From NCBI RefSeq assembly GCF_020215705.1, contig NZ_JAIWNB010000010.1:1-64000 (forward strand): a DNA stretch of 64,000 nt, read 5' to 3'. The position numbers were made by a program, and so were the translations under genes. Below the pieces are notes generated by a model. That model made no database searches, was not told the origin of the DNA, and saw nothing but the letters and a program-made list of their open reading frames with translations. Numbering within the stretch: position 1 is the stretch's first letter; each line of letters opens with the position of its first letter. The DNA is from Nonomuraea aurantiaca (GTDB lineage: Bacteria; Actinomycetota; Actinomycetes; Streptosporangiales; Streptosporangiaceae). Of the stretch, positions 16,903 to 25,766 are shown piece by piece.

Positions 16903-17995
16903 TGGCGTCGCGCATCATTCGCTCCACCGGGAAGTCCCGCGTGTACCCGTACCCGCCCAGCAGCTGCACCGCGTCCGTGGTGATCTCCATTGCCGCGTCC
17001 GACGCCGCGCACTTCGCGGCGCTGGACAGGAACGTGAGGTCCTTCTGGGGCTGGCCGTGCATGGCCAGTTCGGACTTGGCCGCCGCGTGGTACGTCAGCT
17101 GCCGAGCCGCCTCCAGTTTCATCGCCATGTCCGCGACCATGAACTGCAGCCCCTGGAAGTCCGCGATCGGCCGGCCGAACTGTTTGCGTTCCTTGACGTA
17201 CCCGATGGCGTAGTCCAGTGCCCCCTGAGCGATTCCCAGGGCCTGGGCGGCGATGGTGATGCGGGTGTGGTCGAGGGTCGCCAGGGCGGTCTTGAAGCCG
17301 GTGCCGGGGTCGCCGATCATGCGGGAGGCGGGGATGCGGACGTTCTCCAGGATCACCTGACGGGTGGGCGAGCCCTTGATCCCCAGCTTCCGCTCCTTTG
17401 GCCCGAAAGAGACGCCTTCGTCGGATTTTTCCACGATAAATGCGGAAATGCCGCGAGGGCCGGCCGATGGGTCCGTTACCGCCATCAGCGTGTAGTACTC
17501 CGAGACGCCCGCGTTCGTGATCCACATTTTTGTGCCGTTGAGCACATAGTGGTCGCCGTCCAGCACCGCCCGGGTGCGCATGGCCGCGGCGTCCGAGCCT
17601 GCCTCACCCTCCGAGAGCGCGTACGAGAACATCGCGTCCCCACGGGCCACCGGCGCCAGGTAGCGGGCCTTGAGGTCGGCCGAGGCCGACAGCAGCAGGG
17701 GCACCGTGCCGAGTTTGTTCACCGCCGGGATGAGCGAGGACGACGCGCAGGCGCGGGCCACCTCCTCGATCACGATCACCGTGGCCAGCGCGTCCGCCCC
17801 GGCGCCCCCGTATTCCTCCGGCACGTGAACGGCGTGCAGGTCAGCCGCCACGAGCGCCTTGTAGACGTCCCAGGGGAACTCCTCCGTCTCATCCGTCTCC
17901 GCGGCGCGCGGGGCGATCTTCTCGTCGGCGAGGGCTCGAATCGTCTCCCGGAGCATGTCGTGCTCTTCGGCGGGCGCGTACAAAGGGAAGTCCAT
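16832..17995 (-). CDS. Acyl-CoA dehydrogenase
   Basis: The 387-residue flavoenzyme oxidises acyl-CoA to enoyl-CoA with FAD. The family signatures are present: ALSEGEAGSDAAAMRTRA, GTKMWITNAG, the region RKLGIKGSPTRQVI, and near the C-terminus LLGGYGYTRDFPVERMMRDA followed by IYEGTNQIQR with the catalytic Glu. I take the ATG at 17995 (MDFPLYAPAEEHDML); TAGTAT lies seven bases before it, so the transcript is probably leaderless. The 44-codon upstream extension has no similarity. Its last 22 codons are duplicated at 9072, so either these or the distant ones came with the integrated element. Confidence 0.92.
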   Translation of the reverse strand: MDFPLYAPAEEHDMLRETIRALADEKIAPRAAETDETEEFPWDVYKALVAADLHAVHVPEEYGGAGADALATVIVIEEVARACASSSLIPAVNKLGTVPLLLSASADLKARYLAPVARGDAMFSYALSEGEAGSDAAAMRTRAVLDGDHYVLNGTKMWITNAGVSEYYTLMAVTDPSAGPRGISAFIVEKSDEGVSFGPKERKLGIKGSPTRQVILENVRIPASRMIGDPGTGFKTALATLDHTRITIAAQALGIAQGALDYAIGYVKERKQFGRPIADFQGLQFMVADMAMKLEAARQLTYHAAAKSELAMHGQPQKDLTFLSSAAKCAASDAAMEITTDAVQLLGGYGYTRDFPVERMMRDAKITQIYEGTNQIQRMVMARQLLK

Positions 17996-18002
17996 GGGCG
18001 AA

Positions 18003-18008
18003 ATACTA
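18003..18008 (-). promoter_or_regulatory. Predicted -10 box of leaderless acd
   Basis: TAGTAT lies seven bases before the ATG of the acyl-CoA dehydrogenase gene. Confidence 0.5.
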
Positions 18009-18120
18009 GGACGTCCGACCATCTTGTTACTAGGCGGTACAGTTTGCGGAAATGCCCAGGTGGCACAGAACGAGGTAGCGCGGGCCGGTAACATGCCTGG
18101 CGATCGAAAGGAGCTCTCTC

Positions 18121-19434
18121 GTGCCATATCGCCTCACGGTGATCGGGACCGGATACCTGGGCATCACGCATGCGTCCTGCATGGCGGATCTCGGATTCGA
18201 CGTCCTGGGCCTTGATATAGACGCCGACAAGGTTCGCCGGCTCAACAGCGGTGAGCTCCCGATCCACGAACCGGGGCTCGAACCCGTTCTCCGTCGTGGA
18301 CTCGACTCCGGCCGCCTGCGCTTCACCACGTCCTATGAGGAGGCGGCGGCCTTCGGCGACGTGCACTTCGTCTGTGTGGGCACGCCGCAGAAGCGCGGCG
18401 AGTACGCCGCCGACGTCTCCTACATGGACAGCGCCATCGAGTCGCTGGCCCCGCACCTCGACCGCGAGTGCCTGGTGGTGGGCAAGTCGACGGTGCCGGT
18501 GGGCACCGCGGAGCGCCTCGCCGACAAGCTGGCCCGGCTCGCCCCGGCCGGGGCCGACGTCGAGCTCGCCTGGAACCCCGAGTTCCTGCGTGAGGGCTAT
18601 GCCGTCGAGGACACGCTCAAGCCCGACCGCATCGTGATCGGCGTGCGTTCCGAGCGGGCGGAGAAGGTGCTGCGCGACGTCTACCAACCGCTCGGGGAGA
18701 TCCCGATGGTGGTCACCGACTTCGCGACGTCCGAGCTGGTCAAGACGGCCGCCAACGCGTTCCTCGCCACCAAGATCTCCTTCATCAACGCGATGGCCGA
18801 GGTCTGCGAGGCCGCCCACGCCGACGTCACGCAGCTGTCGAAGGCGCTGTCGTACGACGACCGCATCGGCGGCCGGTTCCTCAACGCCGGGCTCGGGTTC
18901 GGCGGCGGCTGCCTGCCCAAGGACATCCGCGCGTTCATGGCGCGCGCGGGCGAGCTGGGCGCGGACCAGGCGCTGACGTTCCTGCGCGAGGTCGACGCGA
19001 TCAACATGCGGCGCCGCGCCCGCATGGTGGACCTGGCGCGCGAGCTGGCGGGCGGTTCCTTCCACGGTTGTACGGTCGGCGTGCTCGGCGCCGCCTTCAA
19101 GCCGAACTCCGACGACATCCGCGACTCCCCCGCGCTCGACGTGGCGGTCACGATCGGCGAGCAGGGCGGCCAGGTGACCGTGTACGACCCGATCGCGCTG
19201 GACAACGCTCGCAAGGCACATCCCGAGCTGCACTATGGCGCATCGGCCCTGGAGGCCGTCCGAGGGGCACATGTGGTGCTGCTGCTCACGGAGTGGCCGG
19301 AATTCGTCGACCTGGACCCGGAGGAGCTCGGGCAGGTGGTCGCGGCCCGCCGCATCGTCGACGGCCGCAACGCCCTGAACACCGAAACCTGGCGCTCGGC
19401 GGGCTGGCACTACCGCGCCCTGGGCCGCCCCTAA
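18121..19434 (+). CDS. ugd: UDP-glucose 6-dehydrogenase
   Basis: The 437-residue enzyme converts UDP-glucose to UDP-glucuronate with two NAD+, feeding cell-wall or capsule sugars. The N-terminal Rossmann motif is VIGTGYLGITHASCMADLGF. FVCVGTP and GKSTVPVGTAERL follow, then the substrate-binding ELVKTAANAFLATKISFINA, and the catalytic Cys in GFGGGCLPKD. A second Rossmann domain (VGVLGAAFKPNSDDIRDSP) ends the protein. The GTG start has GAAAGGAG eight bases upstream. It is divergent from the dehydrogenase gene and ends in a hairpin shared with purE. Confidence 0.93.
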   Translation: MPYRLTVIGTGYLGITHASCMADLGFDVLGLDIDADKVRRLNSGELPIHEPGLEPVLRRGLDSGRLRFTTSYEEAAAFGDVHFVCVGTPQKRGEYAADVSYMDSAIESLAPHLDRECLVVGKSTVPVGTAERLADKLARLAPAGADVELAWNPEFLREGYAVEDTLKPDRIVIGVRSERAEKVLRDVYQPLGEIPMVVTDFATSELVKTAANAFLATKISFINAMAEVCEAAHADVTQLSKALSYDDRIGGRFLNAGLGFGGGCLPKDIRAFMARAGELGADQALTFLREVDAINMRRRARMVDLARELAGGSFHGCTVGVLGAAFKPNSDDIRDSPALDVAVTIGEQGGQVTVYDPIALDNARKAHPELHYGASALEAVRGAHVVLLLTEWPEFVDLDPEELGQVVAARRIVDGRNALNTETWRSAGWHYRALGRP

Positions 19435-19452
19435 CCCACTAAAGCATCAAAA

Positions 19453-19525
19453 CCCGCTCGCCGACCGAAAGGCCGGGAAGGCCAGATAGGCCGGAAAGGC
19501 ACCTGCCCAACGGTCGGCAAGCGGG
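19453..19525. terminator. Long hairpin between convergent ugd and purE
   Basis: CCCGCTCGCCGACC (19453-19466) pairs with GGTCGGCAAGCGGG (19512-19525) with one wobble. The region between is rich in GGCC repeats that can pair internally. It ends three bases from the purE stop. Confidence 0.6.
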
Positions 19526-19527
19526 CA

Positions 19528-20025
19528 CTAACCGCCCAGCCGGGCCGCTTCCGCGCGGAGGCGTTCGCCCTTGGCGTGGGCCTGTTCCTTCAGCTCGCCC
19601 TGGAACTTCTCCATGCGTCCCCGCAGCTCAGGGTCCGACACCCCCAGGATGCGTACGGCCAGCAGCCCCGCGTTACGCGCCCCGCCCACGGCCACGGTCG
19701 CCACCGGCACCCCGGCCGGCATCTGGACGATCGACAGCAGCGAGTCCATCCCGTCCAGGTACTTCAGGGGCACCGGCACCCCGATCACCGGCAGGGGCGT
19801 CACCGAGGCCAGCATCCCCGGCAGGTGGGCCGCGCCGCCCGCGCCGGCGATGATGACCTTGACGCCGCGCGCCGCGGCCTGACGGCCGTACTCGATCATC
19901 TCGGTCGGCATCCGGTGCGCGGAGACCACGTCGGCCTCGAACGGCACGCCGAACTCCGCCACCGCCTCGGCCGCGGCCTTCATCACCGGCCAGTCGGAGT
20001 CACTGCCCATCACGATGCCGATCAT
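19528..20025 (-). CDS. purE: N5-carboxyaminoimidazole ribonucleotide mutase
   Basis: The 165-residue class I PurE converts N5-CAIR to CAIR in purine synthesis. Signatures are GIVMGSDSDWPVM at the start, the active-site SAHRMP, and GAGGAAHLPGM. I use the ATG at 20025 (MIGIVMGSDSD) because AAGGGGGG precedes it; an in-frame upstream start at 20046 would add seven residues. It follows purK by about 28 bases and is co-transcribed with it; PurK makes its substrate. Confidence 0.93.
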   Translation of the reverse strand: MIGIVMGSDSDWPVMKAAAEAVAEFGVPFEADVVSAHRMPTEMIEYGRQAAARGVKVIIAGAGGAAHLPGMLASVTPLPVIGVPVPLKYLDGMDSLLSIVQMPAGVPVATVAVGGARNAGLLAVRILGVSDPELRGRMEKFQGELKEQAHAKGERLRAEAARLGG

Positions 20026-20053
20026 GACGATGCCCCCCTTGCCCACAGAGGTC

Positions 20054-21202
20054 TCATGTGTACTCCCCAGTGGTCAGGTAGACCGCGGCGTGCCTGGCAC
20101 GGGCGCGTACCTTCTCGAGATCGTCGCCCACGGCGGTCACGTGGCCGATCTTGCGGCCCGGCCGGACCTCTTTGCCGTAGAAGTGCAGTTTGATGCCGGG
20201 ATCGTGGGCCATGACGTGCTCGTACCGCTTGAACAGGTCGGGATCGTCGCCACCGAGCAGGTTGGCCATGACGACGACGGGCGCGCTCATCGACGGCGAG
20301 CCGAGCGGCAGGTCGAGCACGGCCCGCAGGTGCTGCTCGAACTGCGATGTGCGGGAGCCGTCGATCGTCCAGTGGCCGCTGTTGTGCGGCCGCATGGCCA
20401 GCTCGTTGACCAGCAGCCCGTCGGCCGTCTGGAACATCTCCACAGCCAGCAGCCCGGTCACGCCCAGCTCGTGCGCGATCTGCAGCGCGATCCGCTGGGC
20501 CTCCGCGGCCTCCTCCGGGTCGAGGCCGGGGGCGGGCGCGAGCACCTCGACGCAGATCCCGTCCTGCTGCACGGTCTCCACGACCGGGTAGCTGACGCCC
20601 TGTCCGTGGGGCGAGCGGGCGACGAGTACGGCCAGCTCCCGCTCGAACGGCACGAACGCCTCGACCATCAGCGGCACGCCGCCGCTCAGGGCCTCCGCGA
20701 CGTCGGCGGGAGTCCGGCAGACCCACACTCCGCGGCCGTCGTAGCCGCCCCTGATCGCCTTCAGCACGACCGGCCACCCGTGCTCGGCGGCGAAGGCCGA
20801 GACATCCTCGACGCCCGACACGCGGGCCCAGGCCGGGCACGGCGCGCCGAACGAGGTCAGCCGCTCGCGCATCACGGCCTTGTCCTGGGCGTGCACCAGC
20901 GCGTCGGCCCCCGGCCGCACCGCGTATCCCTCGGCCGCCAGCGCCCTGATGTGCTCGGTCGGCACGTGCTCGTGGTCGAACGTGATCGCGTCACAGCCCG
21001 TGGCGAACTCGCGCAGGTCGCCCAGCTCGCGATAGTCGCCGAGCCGCGTGTCGACGATGACCCTGGCGGCGCTCTCGTCAGATGTGTTGGCCAGCACCCG
21101 CAACTCGACGCCCAGCGCGATGGCGGACTGCTGCGTCATCCTGGCCAGCTGTCCGGCGCCGACCATGCCGACGACCGGCCCGATAGGACTGTTTGCACTC
21201 AC
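20054..21202 (-). CDS. purK: N5-carboxyaminoimidazole ribonucleotide synthase
   Basis: The 382-residue ATP-grasp enzyme carboxylates AIR with bicarbonate and ATP. The N-terminal GMVGAGQLARM, the ATP-grasp segment WPVVLKAIRGGYDGRGVWV, VEAFVPFERELAVLVAR, and AMRPHNSGHWTIDGSRTSQFEQH are all typical. The GTG start has TAAGCT (21211-21216) eight bases upstream, so it may be leaderless. It is the first gene of purK-purE and is preceded by a lipoprotein gene on the same strand. Confidence 0.94.
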   Translation of the reverse strand: MSANSPIGPVVGMVGAGQLARMTQQSAIALGVELRVLANTSDESAARVIVDTRLGDYRELGDLREFATGCDAITFDHEHVPTEHIRALAAEGYAVRPGADALVHAQDKAVMRERLTSFGAPCPAWARVSGVEDVSAFAAEHGWPVVLKAIRGGYDGRGVWVCRTPADVAEALSGGVPLMVEAFVPFERELAVLVARSPHGQGVSYPVVETVQQDGICVEVLAPAPGLDPEEAAEAQRIALQIAHELGVTGLLAVEMFQTADGLLVNELAMRPHNSGHWTIDGSRTSQFEQHLRAVLDLPLGSPSMSAPVVVMANLLGGDDPDLFKRYEHVMAHDPGIKLHFYGKEVRPGRKIGHVTAVGDDLEKVRARARHAAVYLTTGEYT

Positions 21203-21226
21203 GCCAGCTGAGCTTACCCAACCTGC

Positions 21227-22081
21227 TCAGGCAGGACCGCGCCGCACACCGACCGTGGTCAGGCCCCCCGCCGCCTTGATGACGCCGGCCAGCACGATGA
21301 TCTCGGCCTCCTTCTTCAGCGGATGGGCCAGGGCCGACGAGCCCGCCTTCGGGCGCTGCCGGTAGACCACGCGCAGCGCGTCGAAGACGAGCATGGTGTC
21401 GGCCGACAGGGGGAGCGCCATCGTGGGCTGTTCGGGCAGCTCGACGTCGATGTCGAGCCGGTCCGGCCGTACCCGGCCGGGCAGCGCGGCCAGCTCGTCC
21501 CGCAGGCCGCGTACCGGATCCCCGGCCGGGAAGCGCACGCCGGCCACGCCGGCCGGGTCGGTGAGGTAGGTGAGGTGACGCTGCGCCACCACGCGGGCCT
21601 GGCTGACCAGCCCCGCGTCGGGGGCGACAGTGGTCGGCGTCTCCGGCGCGGCCCCGCGCGCGGGGATGGGACCCGCGCCGAGCCGCCAGCGTCCGCCCTC
21701 GCGCAGGAACACGAAGTACGCCGGCGACGGCTTGCTCGCCAGGGCGGCGAACCAGTCACCCTCGCCGGGCAGGAAGAAGCTGGGATCGCTGTAGAGAGCC
21801 GGGCGGCCGTTCCGGGTCGCCTCACAGGCACGACCGCCCAGCGTCCTCTCCACCCACGTGGTCAGCTCGGCGACGGCGGCGCAGTCCCGCCGCTTCCATG
21901 CCTGGTCGAGCCGGCCGAGCAGCTGGAACGCCTGTTCGGCCGTCGCCGTGTCGACGCTGTGGGCGGCCGCCGGCGCGGAGGTCGGATCCTCGGGGGGCGC
22001 CACCGTGGCGACGCCTGTGGTGCCGCAACCGGCCGCCATGACGGTCAGGCCGGCGAGCAGGACGAGCAGTCGAAGCGGCAC
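21227..22081 (-). CDS. Lipoprotein of unknown function
   Basis: The 284-residue product starts at the GTG at 22081 and has a type II signal peptide: a hydrophobic run LLVLLAGLTVM, then the lipobox AAGC with Cys near residue 19, then a disordered Pro/Ala/Thr-rich linker. The mature domain has no family I recognise; it contains EQAFQLLGRLDQAW and a two-part alpha/beta pattern. The frame is open for 53 codons upstream of the chosen start, but those lack similarity and would bury the signal peptide. It ends 24 bases before purK. It should face outward from the membrane. Confidence 0.7.
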   Translation of the reverse strand: MPLRLLVLLAGLTVMAAGCGTTGVATVAPPEDPTSAPAAAHSVDTATAEQAFQLLGRLDQAWKRRDCAAVAELTTWVERTLGGRACEATRNGRPALYSDPSFFLPGEGDWFAALASKPSPAYFVFLREGGRWRLGAGPIPARGAAPETPTTVAPDAGLVSQARVVAQRHLTYLTDPAGVAGVRFPAGDPVRGLRDELAALPGRVRPDRLDIDVELPEQPTMALPLSADTMLVFDALRVVYRQRPKAGSSALAHPLKKEAEIIVLAGVIKAAGGLTTVGVRRGPA

Positions 22082-22331
22082 AGGTGAACCCCGAGGGTCG
22101 TGGCCGTCTGCGACGGCGGTCCGTCTGAGCCCATCGCCGGTACGCACCGGCGATCTGCCACCGCAGCGTAACGCTCCCGATTCGTAATTGTCGGGCATAA
22201 GGCGATATTTGTAGGCGTGTTGATAGGGGTTGGATGTCATCCGCTGTGGCCCACCACCAGCCTTACGGCCGGTACGCTGAAGTGGTCATGACCTGATTTG
22301 CGCCACGACCGGGAAGGGCCGAGTAGCAGAC

Positions 22332-22805
22332 GTGGACTTCGCCAAAGGGCTCTACCAGCGGTTCTCGTCTCTCCTGCATGAGCTGACGAAGTTCGGCACC
22401 ATCGGCGCCGTCGCGTTCGTGGTCGACACCGGCCTGTACAACGTGTTCCTGGCGCTCGGCATGGGTCCGCTGACCTCCAAGGTGGCGGCCACGGTCGTCT
22501 CGGCGACGTTCGCCTACCTGGGCAACCGCTTCTGGACCTTCCGGCATCGCGAGCAGAGCGGGCTGGGCCGCGAATACTTCCTGTTCTTCCTGCTCAACGG
22601 CATCGCCCTGCTGTTCGGGCTGCTGACCATCGGGTTCACCAAGTACACCCTGCACCTGCACGACCTGCTCAGCCTCAACATCGCCAACTTCGTCGGCGTC
22701 GGCCTCGGCACGCTGTTCCGCTACTGGTCGTACAAGAAGTGGGTGTTCCTGGAGGCCACCGAGCCCATCCCCACGGAGCTGCCCGGGGTCAAGCAGGACC
22801 GCTGA
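22332..22805 (+). CDS. GtrA family membrane protein
   Basis: The 157-residue protein has four transmembrane helices (about 20-40, 50-70, 85-105 and 115-135) and the GtrA signature: FGTIGAVAFVVDTGLYNVFL, TFAYLGNRFWTF and LGTLFRYWSYKKWVF. GtrA proteins are linked to polyprenyl-phosphate sugar flipping or cell-surface glycan synthesis. It begins with GTG. Its last 17 bases overlap the 3' end of the convergent histidine kinase gene. Confidence 0.88.
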   Translation: MDFAKGLYQRFSSLLHELTKFGTIGAVAFVVDTGLYNVFLALGMGPLTSKVAATVVSATFAYLGNRFWTFRHREQSGLGREYFLFFLLNGIALLFGLLTIGFTKYTLHLHDLLSLNIANFVGVGLGTLFRYWSYKKWVFLEATEPIPTELPGVKQDR

Positions 22806-24066
22806 CCACGCGGGTCCTGTCGTTCTCCTCGGCGTGGCGCAGGAAGATGGCGAACGTCGCCGGACGGCGCCGTACGAGCTCCAGACGACCGCCGTCGGCG
22901 GCGGCCAGCGCGCGGGCCAGGGTAAGCCCCAGGCCGGTGCCGCCGGCCCCGCTGACGTTGCGTTCGAAGACCTTGGGGGCGATGTCGTCGGCGATGCCGG
23001 GCCCCTCGTCGGAGACCTCCGTCACCACGTAGTTGTCGCCACTGGTCGTGGTGACGGTGACGGTGCCGCCGCCGTGGCGCAGGGAGTTCTCCAGCAGTGA
23101 GGCGATGACCTGGCCGAACCCGCCGGTGGTGGCCAGCGCCCTGAGCCCGCGCGAGCCTTCGAGCAGCAGCGAGCGGCCCTCGCCGCGGAAGACCGGCTCC
23201 CACTCGGTGACCTGCTGGACCAGGACCTCGTCGATGCCGACGGGCTTGGCCTGGGCGTGCCGCTGGCGGCGGGCGGCGGCCAGCAGCTCGTCGATCACGG
23301 CGGTGAGTCGCTCGGCCTGCACGATGGCCGCCTCGCCCTCCTCACGGACCACCTCCGGGTGCTCGCAGGCGGCGACGATCTCCTCCAGGCGCATGGTGAG
23401 GCCGGTCAGCGGGGTGCGGAGCTGGTGGGAGGCGTCGGTGGCGAACTCGCGTTCTCTGGTGAGCAGGTCGGAGATGCGGGTGGCGCTGCGGTCGAGAACC
23501 TGAGCCACCCGGTCGAGCTCGGGTATGCCGTAGCGATGCTTGCTGGGCCGGGCGTCCCCGGACCCGAGCCGGTCGGCGATCTTCGCCAGGTCCTGCAAGG
23601 GCAGCGTCAAGCGGCGTGACTGCACGATGGCCAGGCCGACCGCCACCGCCAGAGCCGCGACGGCCAGGGCCACGATCAGGAGCAGGCGTGCTCGAACATC
23701 CTGCTCCACCTGGTCCCGGTCGCGGCTCACCCGGACATAGATCCCGTTCTCGGACTGGGCGTCCGCGGTCATCTCGTGGCCGGCCGGCGATGCGGTGCCG
23801 ACGATGGTCGCCTTGGGCTGGGTGGCGCGCTCGTAGATCTGGATGTAGCGGTCGGGGTACTTCTGTTTGAGTTGCTGAGGATCGAGAGGTGTGTCCTGGA
23901 TTCGGGCGTATTCGACCTCCCCCACCAGGCGCGTCGCCTCCGCCCTGAGCTCCTGGGCCGCCTCGTCGACGATCAGACGGCTGACCACGATGCCCAGGGG
24001 GACCCCCAGCAGCAGGACCGCGATGACCGCGACGAGCAGGGTGGATGTGAGCAGGCGGCGGCGCAT
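22789..24066 (-). CDS. Sensor histidine kinase
   Basis: The 425-residue kinase has a transmembrane helix at about 7-30, an extracytoplasmic sensor region of about 95 residues, a second helix at about 127-149, a HAMP linker, and HisKA plus HATPase domains. The phosphorylated residue is H214 in DASHQLRTPL. The N box is LLENSLRHGGG, and DEGPGIAD and GTGLGLTLA form the ATP lid. It follows its response regulator gene by three bases, so the pair signals together. The stimulus is unknown. Confidence 0.93.
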   Translation of the reverse strand: MRRRLLTSTLLVAVIAVLLLGVPLGIVVSRLIVDEAAQELRAEATRLVGEVEYARIQDTPLDPQQLKQKYPDRYIQIYERATQPKATIVGTASPAGHEMTADAQSENGIYVRVSRDRDQVEQDVRARLLLIVALAVAALAVAVGLAIVQSRRLTLPLQDLAKIADRLGSGDARPSKHRYGIPELDRVAQVLDRSATRISDLLTREREFATDASHQLRTPLTGLTMRLEEIVAACEHPEVVREEGEAAIVQAERLTAVIDELLAAARRQRHAQAKPVGIDEVLVQQVTEWEPVFRGEGRSLLLEGSRGLRALATTGGFGQVIASLLENSLRHGGGTVTVTTTSGDNYVVTEVSDEGPGIADDIAPKVFERNVSGAGGTGLGLTLARALAAADGGRLELVRRRPATFAIFLRHAEENDRTRVVSGPA

Positions 24067-24069
24067 CTC

Positions 24070-24738
24070 CTACTCGCGTTCGAAGCGGAAGCCGACTCCT
24101 CGGACGGTGGTGATGTAGCGAGGCTTGGCCGCGTCGTCGCCCAGCTTCCGGCGCAGCCAGGAAATGTGCATGTCCAGGGTCTTGGTGGAGCCCCACCAGT
24201 TGGTGTCCCACACCTCCCGCATGATCTGCTCGCGGGTGACGACCTTGCCCGCGTCGCGGACGAGCACGCGCAGCAGGTCGAATTCCTTGGTCGTAAGATG
24301 CAGCTCCTTCTCTCCCATCCAGGCTCGGCGGGAGTCGGCGTCGATGCGGACGCCCTGCACCACCGGCGTCTCCGAGGTGCCCCGGCGCAGCAGCGCGCGC
24401 ACTCTGGCGAGCAGCTCGGCGAGCCGGAACGGCTTGGTGACGTAGTCGTCGGCGCCGGCGTCGAGGCCAACGACGGTGTCGACCTCGTCGACGCGGGCGG
24501 TGAGTATCAGGACCGGGGTGCCGTGCCCTTCGGCGCGGATCCGGCGCGCAACCTCCAGCCCGTCCATCTCTGGCAGGCCGAGGTCAAGAACGATGAGGTC
24601 GATGCCACCCGACAGGGCCCTTTCCAGGGCCTGCGGGCCGTCGGGGCTCACCTCAACCTGATAGCCCTCGCGGCGTAGCGCACGCGCGAGCGGCTCGGAA
24701 ATCGAGGTGTCATCCTCGGCGAGAAGTACGCAGGTCAT
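24070..24738 (-). CDS. OmpR/PhoB family response regulator
   Basis: The 222-residue protein has a receiver domain with the acidic pocket EDD at 8-10, the phospho-acceptor D52 in LDLGLPEMDG, and the Lys of TKPF near 102. A winged-helix DNA-binding domain (about 130-222) includes LTTKEFDLLRVLVRDAGKVV and a C-terminal TTVRGVGFRFE hairpin. TACGAT lies six bases before the ATG, so the transcript is probably leaderless. Direct repeats of GGTCAA upstream are candidate binding sites for autoregulation. Confidence 0.93.
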   Translation of the reverse strand: MTCVLLAEDDTSISEPLARALRREGYQVEVSPDGPQALERALSGGIDLIVLDLGLPEMDGLEVARRIRAEGHGTPVLILTARVDEVDTVVGLDAGADDYVTKPFRLAELLARVRALLRRGTSETPVVQGVRIDADSRRAWMGEKELHLTTKEFDLLRVLVRDAGKVVTREQIMREVWDTNWWGSTKTLDMHISWLRRKLGDDAAKPRYITTVRGVGFRFERE

Positions 24739-24744
24739 AAAGCG

Positions 24745-24750
24745 ATCGTA
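24745..24750 (-). promoter_or_regulatory. Predicted -10 box of the response regulator gene
   Basis: TACGAT lies six bases before the ATG. It sits within a pair of GCGATCGT direct repeats (24742-24749 and 24760-24767). Confidence 0.5.
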
Positions 24751-24788
24751 GGACCTTAGGCGATCGTTTCCCGGCCACAGCGCGCGGT

Positions 24789-24817
24789 TTGACTCGTCGT
24801 TGACCTATCCATTGACC
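24789..24817 (-). promoter_or_regulatory. Three GGTCAA-type direct repeats upstream of the two-component operon
   Basis: On the minus strand GGTCAA, GGTCAA and AGTCAA occur at 12- and 11-base steps, about 50-80 bases before the predicted start. This spacing fits tandem binding of OmpR-type regulators. Confidence 0.45.
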
Positions 24818-24941
24818 TGGGCAAACACAGATAAATGACGGTTAGTCCCGCTTAAATTACCGCGCTTGCCGGAGACAAACGCGATTCCCGATCTTGCAGA
24901 ATCGCAAAACCTTCTGTGCCGCCCGGCGTGTCGCGAAAACG

Positions 24942-24974
24942 CACGCGCCCGCCGGGAGTACCGGCGGGCGCGTG
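24942..24974 (-). terminator. Perfect 14-bp hairpin after bfr
   Basis: CACGCGCCCGCCGG, loop GAGTA, CCGGCGGGCGCGTG. It lies 52 bases beyond the bfr stop and has no T-tract. Confidence 0.65.
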
Positions 24975-25025
24975 GGACGGGCCTTAAGAGAGATGGGCCT
25001 TAAGAGAGATGGGCTCGGTGGACCC

Positions 25026-25511
25026 TCACTCCTCGGAGGAGGGCGGCTCGGCGTAGCGAGCCAGGTAGAGCTGCTCACCCAGCGACCCGATCAGGGACAG
25101 CTCGGTCTCCAGGTAGTCGATGTGGAGCTCCTCGTCCGCGAGGATGTCCTCGAAGATCCGCGCGGAGGTCGCGTCGCCCTTCTCCCGCATGAGCTGGATG
25201 CCCGGCCGCAGCCGGGCCACGACCGACAGCTCCACCTCCAGGTCGGCCCGCAACTGCTCCTCGACCGTCTGCCCGATGTGCAGGGTGCCGAGGCGCTGGT
25301 AGTTGGGCAGCCCCTCAAGAAAAAGGATGCGATCGGTGAGACGCTCGGCGTGGCGCATCTCATCGATGGATTCGGCTCGGGTGTGCTCGGCCAGCTTGGT
25401 GTAGCCCCAGTTCTGCTGCATCTTGGCGTGCAGGAAGTACTGGTTGATCGCGGTCAGCTCCGCGGTGAGCTGCTCGTTGAGCAGCTCTATGATCTGGATG
25501 TCGCCCTGCAT
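25026..25511 (-). CDS. bfr: Bacterioferritin
   Basis: The 161-residue four-helix-bundle protein stores iron as a 24-mer. Ferroxidase ligands fall at the canonical positions: E18, E51, H54, E94, E127 and H130, and M52 is the axial haem ligand. It begins MQGDIQIIELLNEQL and has the usual family length. It follows the 58-codon bfd gene by 16 bases on the same strand, and two IdeR-type boxes precede that operon. In mycobacteria iron-loaded IdeR activates bfrA through tandem boxes, so induction by iron is likely here. Confidence 0.95.
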   Translation of the reverse strand: MQGDIQIIELLNEQLTAELTAINQYFLHAKMQQNWGYTKLAEHTRAESIDEMRHAERLTDRILFLEGLPNYQRLGTLHIGQTVEEQLRADLEVELSVVARLRPGIQLMREKGDATSARIFEDILADEELHIDYLETELSLIGSLGEQLYLARYAEPPSSEE

Positions 25512-25527
25512 GAACGGGCCCCTCGTG

Positions 25528-25704
25528 CTATGCGGTTGTGAGTTCCTCAGACCGCTTCAGGATCGCACATATCTTCCTGACACAAGTCGCACAGTCGCCC
25601 CCGGCGCCCGTGGTGTCGCGGATCTGCTTGGCGCTCCTCGCACCCGCGGCAATGCAGTCGTGGACCTCGTTCTCGGTCACGGCACGACAGACACACACGT
25701 ACAT
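25528..25704 (-). CDS. bfd: Bacterioferritin-associated ferredoxin
   Basis: The 58-residue protein begins MYVCVCRAVTENEVHDCI and contains GAGGDCATCVRKICAIL. The CVC pair and the later C-x2-C pair form the [2Fe-2S] site of the BFD fold. It should reduce Fe(III) in bacterioferritin and release Fe(II). The ATG is at 25704, preceded by GAGAGG at 11 bases. It is first in the bfd-bfr operon, directly under the iron boxes. Confidence 0.88.
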   Translation of the reverse strand: MYVCVCRAVTENEVHDCIAAGARSAKQIRDTTGAGGDCATCVRKICAILKRSEELTTA

Positions 25705-25737
25705 GCGGGGAAAAGCCTCTCACGAAGAAGGGGAACC

Positions 25738-25756
25738 AAAGGTTAGGCACACCTAA
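25738..25756. promoter_or_regulatory. IdeR/DtxR iron box 1
   Basis: AAAGGTTAGGCACACCTAA matches 15 of 19 positions of the consensus TTAGGTTAGGCTAACCTAA. It lies 34 bases before the bfd start codon. Confidence 0.75.
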
Positions 25757-25766
25757 GGTAACCCAC

